64,000 nt of DNA from Planctomycetota bacterium (GTDB taxonomy: Bacteria; Planctomycetota; UBA1135; GCA-002686595), in contig JAEUHY010000023.1 of NCBI GenBank assembly GCA_016795325.1, forward strand, positions 124,001 to 188,000, in the 5' to 3' direction. The position numbers and the translations under genes were made by a program. The notes beneath the pieces are model-generated. The model was not told where the DNA came from. It was given only the letters and a program-made list of their open reading frames with translations, and did no database searches. Shown here piece by piece: positions 50,191-59,604 of this stretch (positions within the stretch are counted from its first letter, which is position 1; each line of letters starts with the position of its first letter).

Positions 50191-51783
50191 TCCCGCGTTC
50201 GAAGCGCGTGCGGCCGCGCGTTCTCCGAGGCGCCAGATCCACCAACAGACCACGCCCGTCCCCGCGATCAACACGCTGGGGAGCAGCGGTCCAGCGAGCC
50301 ATGTCGCGCGCGGGTTCGTCTGCGCGAGCACGGTGAGCCAGGGAAGCTGCGGCCCTTCGTCGAACAGTCGGATCCAAGACGCCGGAACCGCGGTTTGCGT
50401 GAGCAGCACGGTCCAGTAGCCGTCGAGCTGCGGGGCCCACACGCCGGCGCGCGTGGCGATATGGCGCAGGTCGTTCTCGGTGTCGCTGACTTCGCGCATC
50501 ATCGAGAGCACGAGTGCGTGTGCGAGCACGGCCACGCTGAGCGCCACGAGCCAACGGCGCTCGAGCCGCGCGAGGTGGTCGCTCGCGGCGAGGAACAAGA
50601 GCGGCACGACCGGCAGCAGGTAGCGGAAGCCGGTGTTGAACTGCAGCAGCGAGTACACGTTCATCGCGCAGAAGAGCAGGAACGCGAGCGTGTACGCCCA
50701 CACCCAGCGGCGCTCGCGGCGCGGCAGCACCAGTTCGGCGTCGCGACGGCCCAACGTCGGCAGGAACGCGAACGCGAACAGCGGCGCGAAGGGCAGCAGG
50801 CCCCAGCTCGGGCTGACCAGGTTCTTGAGGAACACCTCGGGCGACGGGAGAGCGATGCCACGTGCGCCTTCGTGCACGTACTCGTTCTGATCGGGCATCA
50901 CGAATTGCCCGGGCGTGAAGGCGTTGCCGTACATCGCCCACTGCGTGCCGAGCAAGAACGCGATTGGAGGCAGCGCCGCCAGCACCGACGCGAGCGCGTC
51001 CGAGAGCGAGCGCGCGAGGCCCGCGCTGCGTGCGCGCTCGACGACGAAGTACAGCGCGAGCATGCCCGCCGGAACGACGCCCGCGTAGTCGAGCGAGATC
51101 GCCATGCCGCACAACAAGCCCGCGCCGGCGCGGCGCGCGAGCGACGGTGTCGGGCTCTCGAGCTCGCGCCACAGCAGCGCGAAGGCGCCGAATAGCACGG
51201 CCATCAGGAACACGTTGTGGTTGAGGTGCGCCGAGCGATAGAAGAGCGGCGTGGCGAACGCGAACAGCAGCGCGAGCCACACCGCGCGGCGTTCGTCGAC
51301 CAGCCGCCGACGGAGCTCGACGTACATCAACACGACCAGCCCCGCGCACAGCGGGGCCATGAGCAACGCGGACGTGATCGCCGTCGACGCGCCGAAGCGC
51401 AGGTCGAGCCCCGCCTGCTTGACCTTGCGGTACATCTCGCGCCGCAGCGGGTACTTGGTGTCGTAGGTCGCGTCGACCTCGGGCCGTTCGGCGAGCTTGC
51501 GCAGCGAGCGTTCCTCCAGCGCGTCGAGCACCGGATCGAGCACCAGCAGCGGCGGAACGGCGATGAGCGAGCCCATCAGGTTGTTGCCCGTGTACACGTG
51601 GCCGTCCGTGTGCCGGAACAGGTCGGCGTGCATGCCGTAGTAGCGGTCGCAGACCCAGTCGCCGCGCTCGATGAGCGCGAACGCCGGATAGTGCTCGCGC
51701 ACCACGTTGGTGGCGAAGAACGCGCTGTACGCGATCCAGCAGATCAGCAGCAGCCGCAGGGGGATCGAGGCGAGGAGTCTCAC
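50188..51783 (-). CDS. GT-C-like polytopic membrane protein
   Basis: A 531-residue integral membrane protein with about ten helices. The first helix (about 8-28) is followed by an extracytoplasmic loop with EHYPAFALIERGDWVCDRYYG. Core helices include TSALLMAPLCAGLVVLMYV and FYRSAHLNHNVFLMAVLFG, with FNTGFRYLLPVVPLLFL near the end. The organisation fits GT-C glycosyltransferases or related flippase-like proteins, though no unambiguous catalytic DE/DD in the first loop could be fixed. It precedes the polyprenyl-phosphate glycosyltransferase gene by 13 nt, so they likely act in one pathway. The GTG start reading VRLLASIPLRLLL was preferred; another in-frame GTG lies 25 codons upstream. It is divergent from the 1,019-residue protein gene. 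Confidence 0.68.
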   Translation of the reverse strand: MRLLASIPLRLLLICWIAYSAFFATNVVREHYPAFALIERGDWVCDRYYGMHADLFRHTDGHVYTGNNLMGSLIAVPPLLVLDPVLDALEERSLRKLAERPEVDATYDTKYPLRREMYRKVKQAGLDLRFGASTAITSALLMAPLCAGLVVLMYVELRRRLVDERRAVWLALLFAFATPLFYRSAHLNHNVFLMAVLFGAFALLWRELESPTPSLARRAGAGLLCGMAISLDYAGVVPAGMLALYFVVERARSAGLARSLSDALASVLAALPPIAFLLGTQWAMYGNAFTPGQFVMPDQNEYVHEGARGIALPSPEVFLKNLVSPSWGLLPFAPLFAFAFLPTLGRRDAELVLPRRERRWVWAYTLAFLLFCAMNVYSLLQFNTGFRYLLPVVPLLFLAASDHLARLERRWLVALSVAVLAHALVLSMMREVSDTENDLRHIATRAGVWAPQLDGYWTVLLTQTAVPASWIRLFDEGPQLPWLTVLAQTNPRATWLAGPLLPSVLIAGTGVVCWWIWRLGERAAARASNAG

Positions 51784-51977
51784 GGGGGGGACGCCGCAGG
51801 GTAGCGCGCGCTCGGCGCGCGCGAACAGCGCAGAAAAGGCACGTTCGGGCGCTGTCACCCCGCTCCTTGAACTCTTCGGTGAGAACGCGCCCGCGTCCGC
51901 TCGCCCTTGTGGTCGGCTGCCCGCTCGTCCACGCTGCGCGCGCCGTTCGCCCTCCTCCCGCTCCCAACGAGGTTTTC

Positions 51978-54900
51978 GTGGCTCGCAACGACACTCTGCT
52001 CAACCGACTCACCGCGCCCGGCGTGCTGCTGTTAGTGACAGCGTTGTTCGCGGGCCTGTTCATCGCGCCGAGCTTCGAGTCGACGCGGCCGCGCTCGCCC
52101 CAGGTTGCCTACGCACCGCACGAGGCGGCGCAGCGCGCGCCTGGGCTGATCACCTTCGATCCGCTCGAGCAGGCGTACGAAACCGCGGGTGCTGCGCCCT
52201 GGAAGTCGACCGCGGAAGGCGCGGCCGAGCAGCGTTTTCCGCTCGAGGCGCTCGTCGAGGCCCTCGCTGCGCGCGGGCAGGAGCGCTCGCTGCTGCTGCT
52301 GGAGTCCGTGCGCGGCGGCGCGTTGAGCGAAGACCACGAGCGCCGTCTGCGCGGGCGTTTCGCGACGGTCTCGGCGCTCGTGCGCGAAGGCTTCTTTCCG
52401 CGCCATTCGAAGTGGCTCGAGCTCGCCTGGCTGCCGTTCGACGGCTTCGCGCCGCAGTGCGGCGTGCTCGTGCCGTTCGAGACGTTTCAGGGCGAGCCCG
52501 AGCATTCCGAGTACCGGCGCGTCGTCGTGGCGTGGCTCGACGAGGCGGCGATCGAACGCGACCCGCTCGGGATCGGGCTCGAGTTCGAGCGCGCGGTGCG
52601 CGAGCGCTTGCGCAAGCGCGGCGGCGACGGTGCCGACGGGCAGCTCGACGTGCGCTGGCTCGGACCGACCACGTCAGGACGCCTCCAGGAACTGCTCGCC
52701 AGCCGCCTCGACCGCCACGCGCAGTGCGCCACGAGCAAGCTCAAGATCGCCACGCCCTACGCGACCTCGCCGCTCATCGAGCTGCCTCCGACCGCGGCTT
52801 GGAACGCCGACGGCCTCTCGCTGGCGCGCGCGGTGAACACGGACGATGTCCTGGCGCGACTGCTGGTGCACGAGTTGGTCCTGCGCGTGCCGGCGTTGCT
52901 TCCGTTCCACCACCCTGGCGACAACACCTTCGCAACCGCGGGACCGTCGTGGCTGCGCGGGCTGGCCACGCCGTTGAGGTGGCTGCACTTCATCCCACCT
53001 CCGCGCGACGGCGCGAAGGTGCGCGTGGCGCTTGTCGTCGAACAGGACTCGAGCTACGGGCAGGCCTGGGTGAGCAACTTGCGCGCGGCGCGCGAGGCGC
53101 TTTCCGCTGAACATCCGCAGCTCAGCGCGCTGGACTTCACGGTCTACCCCGTGTTCGGCTGGGTCGACGGCATCGCGCGCGAGTCGAAGGACAAGTCGTC
53201 CGCGACGAGCTTCGCGCGCGACTACCCGGCGGAGGGGCACCAGCTCGACTACCTGCAGCGCCTGCGCGACGAACTCGCCGAGGCGGGCCGCTTCGACGCC
53301 GTCGGCGTGTTCGTGACCGAGGAGTACGACACGATGTTGATCCTCGAGGCGTTGCGGCCGCAGTTTCCCGCGGCGCTGTTCCTCTCGACGGATCTGGACT
53401 CGCGCTACCTGCACCCGCGCCACGCTCCGTTCACGCGCAACCTGATCGTCGCGTCGCACTTTCCGCTCGCGCCCAATGACTCCCGATTCCGCGCTGGGTC
53501 GCACGATGCGGCGGCGGCCACGCCTCACTTTCGCGACGGCTACCAGAGCGGCGTCTACCTCGCGGTGCGAGCGCTCCTCCGCGGTCTAGAGCCCGAGCCG
53601 CCGGCGAGCGCCGCGATCTACGAGATCGGCCGCGACGCGATCGTGCCGCTGAACACGCACATCGTCGCGAGTGAGCAGCAGCAGGACGAGCCTGGACCGT
53701 CGGTGTACGCGCCGCGCCAGAGCCCGACGCACCTCGAGCGCGCGGCGCGCACGCTCGGCGCGCCCTCGGTTGCGGCAGCGGAGTCTTCGACAGCGCCGCA
53801 CGCGACACCGGCCTTCGCCTACAGGTGGGCCTTCGTCAGCTGCACGTTGCTCGTGCTCGGCTTCCTGCTGTTCGGCGTCAGCACACGCGCGGCTCGCGCG
53901 TCGGGTCTGCACGCCGACGCACGCGTCGTCCGCGCCTTGCTCGTCTTCGTGCTCGCCGCGCTCTTGGCGCTGGCGTTCGTCGAGGGGCTGCTGCGTGCGC
54001 AAGCGGGTTTCCACGCCGAGCCGATGCACCTCGCGCTCGGCGTCAGCGCCTGGCCGACGTTCGCCGTGCGCTGCGCCAGCATCGCGGTGTGCCTGTTCGG
54101 CTTGTACAGCCTTCCGCTGCGCCTGCGACGCCGGCTCGAGCGGATCGCTCCGTCGATGGCTGGAAAGCCCGCTCCCGAGGCCGTGAGTCTTGCGTGGCTC
54201 GCGGACTGGGGCTGGTTTGCGCGGGAGACCGATCCGCACGGGCACGTGGCGTCGCGCGGCGTGGAGCAGGTGTGGGCCTTCGCGCGCCGCCACCTCGCGC
54301 GTCCGTGGCGGACGCGCGTCCGCGCCGTCGCGCTGGCGCTCGTGACCTACTTCGTGATCGCGCCGTTCTTCATGCTCTCTCCGCCGCTGGGCAATCCGGT
54401 GCGCGGTGAGTTCGCCTACCTCGTCGACCGCCTGACGCTGTTTGCCTCGGTGTTCTCGTTCCTCGCGCTGCTCATGCTCGTGATGGAGGCGACGTACTTC
54501 GCCGGCTTGATCGTGGCGCGCCTCGTGGACGCGGACGCGGTGGAGCTCGACGAGCGTGACAAGGGGGACGCGGAGCGCTGGCGCCGGCGGCTCGACCTCG
54601 CGGGTGCGGTCGCGGCCGCCGTCGAGCCGCTCGTGTGGCTGCCGATGCTCACCCTCGGGCTGATGATCGTCGCGCGTGCGGCGCTCTTCGACGCCTGGGC
54701 CTGGCCGGTGGTGCTGATGGGCGTTTTTGCGCTGTTTTTCAGCATGCTGCTGGTGTGCGTCGTCGACATGCGCCACCTGTGCGAGCGGGCGCGGAATCGA
54801 GCGCTCGACGCGCTCGCGGAGAACTCGGACGCCACGCTGCGGGCCCGCGGTCAGGGCGCCGATGCGCTGGCGCACTTGCAGCGCCTGCGCGGCGAAATCG

Positions 54901-55037
54901 CGGGTCTCACCGGCGGCGCATTCTCGCCGCTGCTCGAGCACCCGTTCGTGCGCGCGCTGCTGCTTCCCTTGACCGCCTTCGGCGCGACCTTCGCCTTCGA
55001 GCGCAGCCTGCTCGAGCGCTTGCTCGGTTCCTTGTGA
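51978..55037 (+). CDS. unclassified 1,019-residue membrane protein with a PBP-like ectodomain
   Basis: I cannot assign a family. The GTG start has GAGG six nt upstream and gives an N-terminal anchor at 13-31. Residues 40-340 are a soluble mixed region with VVVAWLDEAAIERDPLG. Residues 346-537 look like a type I periplasmic-binding-protein lobe pair: VRVALVVEQDSSYGQAWVSN, RFDAVGVFVTEEYDTMLILEAL, AALFLSTDLDSRYL and FRDGYQSGVYLAVRALL, resembling branched-chain amino-acid receptors. From about 617 there are seven or eight membrane helices (617-636, 653-672, 685-712, 784-806, 815-850, two near 882-931, and 990-1008). The likely role is a ligand sensor or ligand-coupled transporter. It is flanked by glycan genes. 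Confidence 0.75.
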   Translation: MARNDTLLNRLTAPGVLLLVTALFAGLFIAPSFESTRPRSPQVAYAPHEAAQRAPGLITFDPLEQAYETAGAAPWKSTAEGAAEQRFPLEALVEALAARGQERSLLLLESVRGGALSEDHERRLRGRFATVSALVREGFFPRHSKWLELAWLPFDGFAPQCGVLVPFETFQGEPEHSEYRRVVVAWLDEAAIERDPLGIGLEFERAVRERLRKRGGDGADGQLDVRWLGPTTSGRLQELLASRLDRHAQCATSKLKIATPYATSPLIELPPTAAWNADGLSLARAVNTDDVLARLLVHELVLRVPALLPFHHPGDNTFATAGPSWLRGLATPLRWLHFIPPPRDGAKVRVALVVEQDSSYGQAWVSNLRAAREALSAEHPQLSALDFTVYPVFGWVDGIARESKDKSSATSFARDYPAEGHQLDYLQRLRDELAEAGRFDAVGVFVTEEYDTMLILEALRPQFPAALFLSTDLDSRYLHPRHAPFTRNLIVASHFPLAPNDSRFRAGSHDAAAATPHFRDGYQSGVYLAVRALLRGLEPEPPASAAIYEIGRDAIVPLNTHIVASEQQQDEPGPSVYAPRQSPTHLERAARTLGAPSVAAAESSTAPHATPAFAYRWAFVSCTLLVLGFLLFGVSTRAARASGLHADARVVRALLVFVLAALLALAFVEGLLRAQAGFHAEPMHLALGVSAWPTFAVRCASIAVCLFGLYSLPLRLRRRLERIAPSMAGKPAPEAVSLAWLADWGWFARETDPHGHVASRGVEQVWAFARRHLARPWRTRVRAVALALVTYFVIAPFFMLSPPLGNPVRGEFAYLVDRLTLFASVFSFLALLMLVMEATYFAGLIVARLVDADAVELDERDKGDAERWRRRLDLAGAVAAAVEPLVWLPMLTLGLMIVARAALFDAWAWPVVLMGVFALFFSMLLVCVVDMRHLCERARNRALDALAENSDATLRARGQGADALAHLQRLRGEIAGLTGGAFSPLLEHPFVRALLLPLTAFGATFAFERSLLERLLGSL

Positions 55038-55081
55038 GCAGGCGCCGCGCACGGGGCGTGCGTCGCCGCGGCGCGCTCGAC

Positions 55082-55087
55082 TAGACT
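55082..55087 (+). promoter_or_regulatory. TAGACT -10-like hexamer
   Basis: TAGACT ends 8 nt before the GTG start of the GT-C gene, in a 58-nt gap. Consistent with a leaderless or nearly leaderless message. Confidence 0.4.
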
Positions 55088-55095
55088 CGCCGCGA

Positions 55096-57246
55096 GTGGA
55101 CGATTCGTGGTTCGATCTCTGGCCGATGGCGCTCGGCGCGACGGCGGTGCTGCTGTTGCTGCGAGCCTTCCAGCTCGAGGTCACCCGAGCGCGGCGCGGG
55201 ACCAGCCCCGGTCCGGTGTGGCTCGTTGTCCTGCTCGCCGCGCAGGCGGCGATCCTCGTGCTGTGGGAGGCCGGGCCCCGTGTCGGTTACCACCACCTGA
55301 GGCTCGTCGGCGGACGCAACGCGCTGATTGCTTGGGGCGTGGCCGCGTTGTGGTCCGCGCTCGTCGCGTATGGGCTCCACCGTCGGCGCGCCGCGCTGGT
55401 CGCCAGCGCAAGGCGTGTCGCCGCGAAGCGCGGATACGCGCTGCTGGTCGTGCTGTTTCTGTTTGCGGCTGCCAAGCTCTCGCGGCCGATCGAGCGCAGC
55501 TTGGTCGAGTTCGCCATCGCGCTGGCGCTCGAAGTCGTCGCGCTCGGAAATCTCTGGCTGTGCGCGAGCACGACGTCGTCCGCCACGCTCGCCTGGCTCG
55601 AGCAGCGCTTCGAGCGCCTCTTCGGCCCCGACCGCGGCGACGCGCCCGAACCCGGTGGTCCCGATCGATTCGCGTGGCTGCTCGCGCTCGCGAGCGTGCT
55701 CTTCGCCGCGTTGCTCAACGTGTTCGTGTACGAACGCTCGCCGCACGTGCCCGACGAGGTCGTGTACCTGTTCCACGCGCGCTACCTCGCGGCGGGGGAG
55801 CTGTTCCTCGCGCCGCCGCCGGTTCCCGCGGGTTTCGACGTCGATTTGATGCTGCTCGACCAGGGCCGCTGGTACAGCCCGGTGCCGCCCGGTTGGCCGC
55901 TGGTGCTCGCGCTCGGCGCCTGGTTTGGCGCGCCGTGGCTCGTCAACCCGCTGCTCGGCGGAGCGACGTTGCTCGCCGCGTACGCGTTGTTGCGCGAACT
56001 CACCTCTCAGCGCGTGGCGCGCGTCGCGCTCGTGCTGCTCGCGGTGTCGCCCTGGTTCATGTTCCTCGACATGGGCTTCATGACACACCCGCTCACGTTG
56101 CTCGCGGCGACGTGCGCAGCGCTCGGCGTCGCGCGCTCGCGTCGCACGGGGAGCATCGGCGCGTGTGCGCTCGCAGGCGTCGCGATCGGCGTCGCAGCGC
56201 TCGTGCGTCCGTTCGATGGACTCTTGCTCGCCCTGCTGCTCGGTCTGTGGTCGATCGGACTTGGCGGCGCGCGCCTGCGCTGGTCGGCGATCGTGGCGCT
56301 CGTCGTGAGCACCGCCGCGAGCGGCCTCGCCGCGTTGCCCTACAACCGCGCGCTCACCGGCGATCCGCTGCGTTTTCCGATCCAGCGCTACGTCGACGTC
56401 GTCTACGGCCCCGGCAAGAACGACATGGGCTTCGGGCCGGAGAAGGGCCTCGGTTGGGGCGGGCTTGACCCGTGGCCGGGCCATTCGCTGGGCGAAGGCA
56501 TCGTCACCGCGCAGTTCAATCTGTTCAGCGTGAACGCCGAGTTGTTCGGCTGGATCTGCGGTTCGCTCGCGCTGGTGTGGATTTGGCTCGTGTGCGCGCG
56601 CTGGAGCGCGACGGATCGCGCCATGGCCTGCGCGATCGCCGTCGTGACCGGTTCGAGCCTGCTCTACTGGTTCAACGGTGGCCCGGATTTCGGCGCGCGC
56701 TACTGGCACCTGACGATCCTGCCGCTGGTGTGGGCGAGCGTGCGCGGCCTGCGCGAACTCGAACGGCGCGCCGCGGCGCCCGCGCGTGTCCGCGCCGCGC
56801 TGACGGTGCTCGTCGCGCTCACGTTGTTCGCCTGGATCCCGTGGCGAGCGCTCGACAAGTACCGCGGCTACCGCGGCATGCAGGGCGCGGCGCACGCGGC
56901 GCTCGCGGACGCTGGGCTGGACCGCGAGCTCGTGCTCGTCGCCGGGCCGCGCCACCCCGACTACGCCGAGTTCGCCTGGCTCAACCCGACACGTTGGGAT
57001 GCGGACGAACCCGTGTTCGCCTGGGCGCGCGACGCGCAGACCACGCTCGAGTTGTTCGCTGCGTTCGCCGATCGGCCGCTGCGTGTGGCGCAGCGGGCCT
57101 CGACCGGCGCGCCGATCGAGTTGAGCCCCGTCGTGTCGGCGCGGGAGGCGTGGGGGCGGCTCACGCGCGACGACGCTTCGTGGAGTTCGGCGGCGCCGGA
57201 GTTCGACAGCCTCGGCGCGTTCGTGCGATCCTCTGTCGCGCGATGA
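55096..57246 (+). CDS. GT-C/GT39-like membrane glycosyltransferase
   Basis: A 716-residue polytopic protein with about twelve hydrophobic segments. The key loop reads YERSPHVPDEVVYLFHARYLAAGELF, and its Asp-Glu pair after a membrane helix is the hallmark of GT39/ArnT-like enzymes that use polyprenyl-phosphate sugars. WYSPVPPGWPLVLALG is also typical of the class. Four or five extra N-terminal helices precede the GT-C core. A small soluble C terminus follows residue 600. The start is GTG. Its stop overlaps the ATG of the epimerase gene (ATGA). It should glycosylate an extracytoplasmic acceptor such as an envelope polysaccharide or lipid. Confidence 0.82.
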   Translation: MDDSWFDLWPMALGATAVLLLLRAFQLEVTRARRGTSPGPVWLVVLLAAQAAILVLWEAGPRVGYHHLRLVGGRNALIAWGVAALWSALVAYGLHRRRAALVASARRVAAKRGYALLVVLFLFAAAKLSRPIERSLVEFAIALALEVVALGNLWLCASTTSSATLAWLEQRFERLFGPDRGDAPEPGGPDRFAWLLALASVLFAALLNVFVYERSPHVPDEVVYLFHARYLAAGELFLAPPPVPAGFDVDLMLLDQGRWYSPVPPGWPLVLALGAWFGAPWLVNPLLGGATLLAAYALLRELTSQRVARVALVLLAVSPWFMFLDMGFMTHPLTLLAATCAALGVARSRRTGSIGACALAGVAIGVAALVRPFDGLLLALLLGLWSIGLGGARLRWSAIVALVVSTAASGLAALPYNRALTGDPLRFPIQRYVDVVYGPGKNDMGFGPEKGLGWGGLDPWPGHSLGEGIVTAQFNLFSVNAELFGWICGSLALVWIWLVCARWSATDRAMACAIAVVTGSSLLYWFNGGPDFGARYWHLTILPLVWASVRGLRELERRAAAPARVRAALTVLVALTLFAWIPWRALDKYRGYRGMQGAAHAALADAGLDRELVLVAGPRHPDYAEFAWLNPTRWDADEPVFAWARDAQTTLELFAAFADRPLRVAQRASTGAPIELSPVVSAREAWGRLTRDDASWSSAAPEFDSLGAFVRSSVAR

Positions 57247-58211
57247 CCGCACTCGACATCTACCGCGACAAACGCGCGCTCGTCCTCGGCGGCGGAGGCT
57301 TCATCGGCCAGTGGGTGGCGGCCAAGCTGCACGCGCGCGGCGCCGATGTCGCGGTCGTGGCGCGCGACGCGCTCGCCGCGACCATGGTGCTGCGGCGGCA
57401 CGGCGTGGTCTGCGACGTGCGCGCCGCGGACCTCGCGCGTTCGGGCGAGGCGACGCGGCTGGTGCGTGTGTTCCGCCCGCACGTGGTGTTCAACCTCGCG
57501 GGCTACGGAGTCGACCGCGGCGAGCGCGACGAACTCCTTATGCAACGCCTCAACTGCGATCTCGTCGCCGAACTCGCGCAGGCCGTCGAGTGCGACGCGC
57601 ACTGGAGCGGCCAGGCGCTGGTGCACGCCGGCAGCGCGCTCGAGTTCGGCACGAGCGGCGGCGAGCTCGCCGACGCCTGGCGCTGCGCGCCGACGACGAG
57701 TTACGGCTTCACCAAGCTTGAGGGCGCACGCGCCCTCGCACGCATCTCGATCCACCGCGGTCTGCGCGCGCTCACGGCGCGGCTCTTCACTGTCTACGGT
57801 CCGGGCGAGCACGCCGGTCGTCTGCTTCCGAGCCTCGTCGAGGCCGCGCAACATGCCGCGCCCGTGCCGTTGACTGCGGGGCTGCAGCAACGCGACTTCA
57901 CCTACGTCGAAGAAGCCGCCGAGGGGCTGCTGCGGCTGGGCGCGGTGGGCGACCCGCTCGCGGCGCGCGCGCTCAACTTGGCGACCGGCCGTTTGGCGAG
58001 CGTGCGCGAGTTCGTCGAGATCGCCGCTCACCTGGTCGGCGTGGCTCGGCCGCGGCTGGAGTTCGGCGTCCTGCCGACGCGGCCCGAGGAGATGGCGCAC
58101 GGCGCCGTGTCGATCACGCAGTTGCGCGCACTGTGCGGTTGGGCGCCGCAGCTTCCCATCGCGGACGGCGTGCGCCGCACGCTCGCCTTCGAACAGCGTT
58201 CCGTTCGCTGA
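57243..58211 (+). CDS. NAD-dependent epimerase/dehydratase family protein
   Basis: A 322-residue extended SDR acting on nucleotide sugars. The dinucleotide motif GGGGFIG is at about 17-23, VVFNLAGYG supplies the second glycine element, and the catalytic YxxxK occurs as SYGFTK with an upstream Ser in VHAGSALEFG. RLFTVYGPGEH and QQRDFTYVEEAAEG are typical of NDP-sugar epimerases and reductases. The likely job is to epimerise or reduce a sugar used by the neighbouring glycosyltransferases or the C-methyltransferase downstream. Its start overlaps the GT-C stop, so it is translationally coupled. Substrate not deducible. Cytoplasmic. Confidence 0.9.
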   Translation: MTALDIYRDKRALVLGGGGFIGQWVAAKLHARGADVAVVARDALAATMVLRRHGVVCDVRAADLARSGEATRLVRVFRPHVVFNLAGYGVDRGERDELLMQRLNCDLVAELAQAVECDAHWSGQALVHAGSALEFGTSGGELADAWRCAPTTSYGFTKLEGARALARISIHRGLRALTARLFTVYGPGEHAGRLLPSLVEAAQHAAPVPLTAGLQQRDFTYVEEAAEGLLRLGAVGDPLAARALNLATGRLASVREFVEIAAHLVGVARPRLEFGVLPTRPEEMAHGAVSITQLRALCGWAPQLPIADGVRRTLAFEQRSVR

Positions 58212-58250
58212 GCCGTCGCGTATCCTCGCGCGCCCCTTTCGGACCAACGG

Positions 58251-59486
58251 ATGCACCACAAGCGCACCACTTGCCGCGCGTGCGGCGGCCGCGACCTCGA
58301 GTTGTTCCTGCCCCTGGGCGACGTCGCGCTCGCCAACTCGTTCCTGCGCTCGCCGGACGAGTTCGCCGCCGAGCGCCGCTTTCCGCTGGACGTGTACGTC
58401 TGCCGCACCTGCTCGATGGTGCAGCTGCTCGACGTCATCGACCCCGAGGCCCTGTTCCGCAACTACCTGTACGTCACGGGCACGTCCGACACGATCGCGG
58501 CGCACAACCGCGGCTACGCGAAGGCCGTGGTCGAACGGACCGGCGCGAGTTCGCGTGAACTGGTGGTCGAAGTCGCCTCGAACGACGGCTCGCTGCTGCG
58601 CTGTTTCCAAGCGCACGGCGTGCGCACGCTGGGCGTGGAGCCGGCGACGAACATCGCGGCCAAGGCCACGGCGGCCGGCGTGCCGACCGTCAACCGCTTC
58701 TTCGACTCGCGCTGCGCCGCCGAACTGCGCGCCGAGCACGGCCCGGCGCGCGCCGTGATCGGCAACAACGTGCTCGCGCACGTCGACGAGCCCGTCGACC
58801 TGCTGCGCGGCTTCAAGACGCTGCTCGATGAGCGCGGATTGGCGATCGTCGAGGTTCCCGAACTCGCCGAGTTCGTCGAGCGGCTCGAGTACGACACCGT
58901 GTACCACGAGCACCTCGCGTACTTCTCGGTGACGAGCTTGATGCGCGTGTGCGAAGAAGCCGGCTTGCGCGTCGTACGCGTCGAGCGCGTGCCGGTGCAC
59001 GGCGGCTCGGTGCGCGTCTACTCCGCGCCGGTCGAGCGCGTGCGCGACCACGCGGACGACGTGAAGGCGCTCGCGCACGCCGAGCAGCACAGCGGGATCG
59101 CGCGGCCCGAACGCTTGCGGCAGTTCGCGCGCGACGTGCAGGCGCAGCGCGCCGAACTGCTCGGATTGCTCGGCGACCTGCGCGCGCGCGGCAAGAGCAT
59201 CGGCGGCTACGGCGCGCCGGCGAAGGGCAACACGCTGCTCAACTACTGCGGGATCACGACCGCTTTGCTCCCCTGGACCGTCGACAAGAGTCCGCTCAAG
59301 GTCGGATTGTTCACGCCGGGAACGCACATTCCGGTGCTGCCGGCCGAGCAACTGCTCGCGCGCCAACCCGACTACTGCTTGATCCTCGCCTGGAACTTCG
59401 CTGACGAGATCCGCCGCCAGCAGGCCGAGTACGAGCGCCGCGGCGGCCGTTTCATCCTGCCTCTTCCGCGGCCTCGCATCCTCTGA
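58251..59486 (+). CDS. deoxysugar C-methyltransferase-like SAM methyltransferase
   Basis: A 411-residue three-domain methyltransferase resembling the C-methyltransferases of TDP-deoxysugars (TylC3/NovU/TcaB9 type). The N-terminal zinc region has CRACGG and CRTC, with Cys at about 8, 11, 51 and 54. The SAM fold starts at about 105 with LVVEVASNDGSLLRCF (motif I), followed by IGNNVLAHVDEP and VEVPELAEF. YHEHLAYFS carries the conserved catalytic His/Tyr pair and GGSVRVYS follows. The C-terminal Methyltransf_14 domain has IGGYGAPAKGNTLLNYCGI and DKSPLKVGLFTPGTHIPV. It fits an NDP-sugar pathway with the epimerase. TATCCT (58221-58226) is a possible -10, 24 nt upstream. Confidence 0.9.
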   Translation: MHHKRTTCRACGGRDLELFLPLGDVALANSFLRSPDEFAAERRFPLDVYVCRTCSMVQLLDVIDPEALFRNYLYVTGTSDTIAAHNRGYAKAVVERTGASSRELVVEVASNDGSLLRCFQAHGVRTLGVEPATNIAAKATAAGVPTVNRFFDSRCAAELRAEHGPARAVIGNNVLAHVDEPVDLLRGFKTLLDERGLAIVEVPELAEFVERLEYDTVYHEHLAYFSVTSLMRVCEEAGLRVVRVERVPVHGGSVRVYSAPVERVRDHADDVKALAHAEQHSGIARPERLRQFARDVQAQRAELLGLLGDLRARGKSIGGYGAPAKGNTLLNYCGITTALLPWTVDKSPLKVGLFTPGTHIPVLPAEQLLARQPDYCLILAWNFADEIRRQQAEYERRGGRFILPLPRPRIL

Positions 59487-59604
59487 CGGCGCCGGCCCGA
59501 GACGTCGCGAAAGGCCTTACTCGCGCCGCGCTTCTCTGCGCCGCTCCCCAGGTCCACAATCCGCGCCCCCGCACGCGCTACCCGCGTTGCTTCGAGCCCA
59601 GCGC

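Noticed and set aside
51867..51977. N-terminal extension of the 1,019-residue protein
   Set aside because: The extension is Pro/Arg-rich without a ribosome-binding site, while the later GTG has GAGG and leads straight into the anchor helix.
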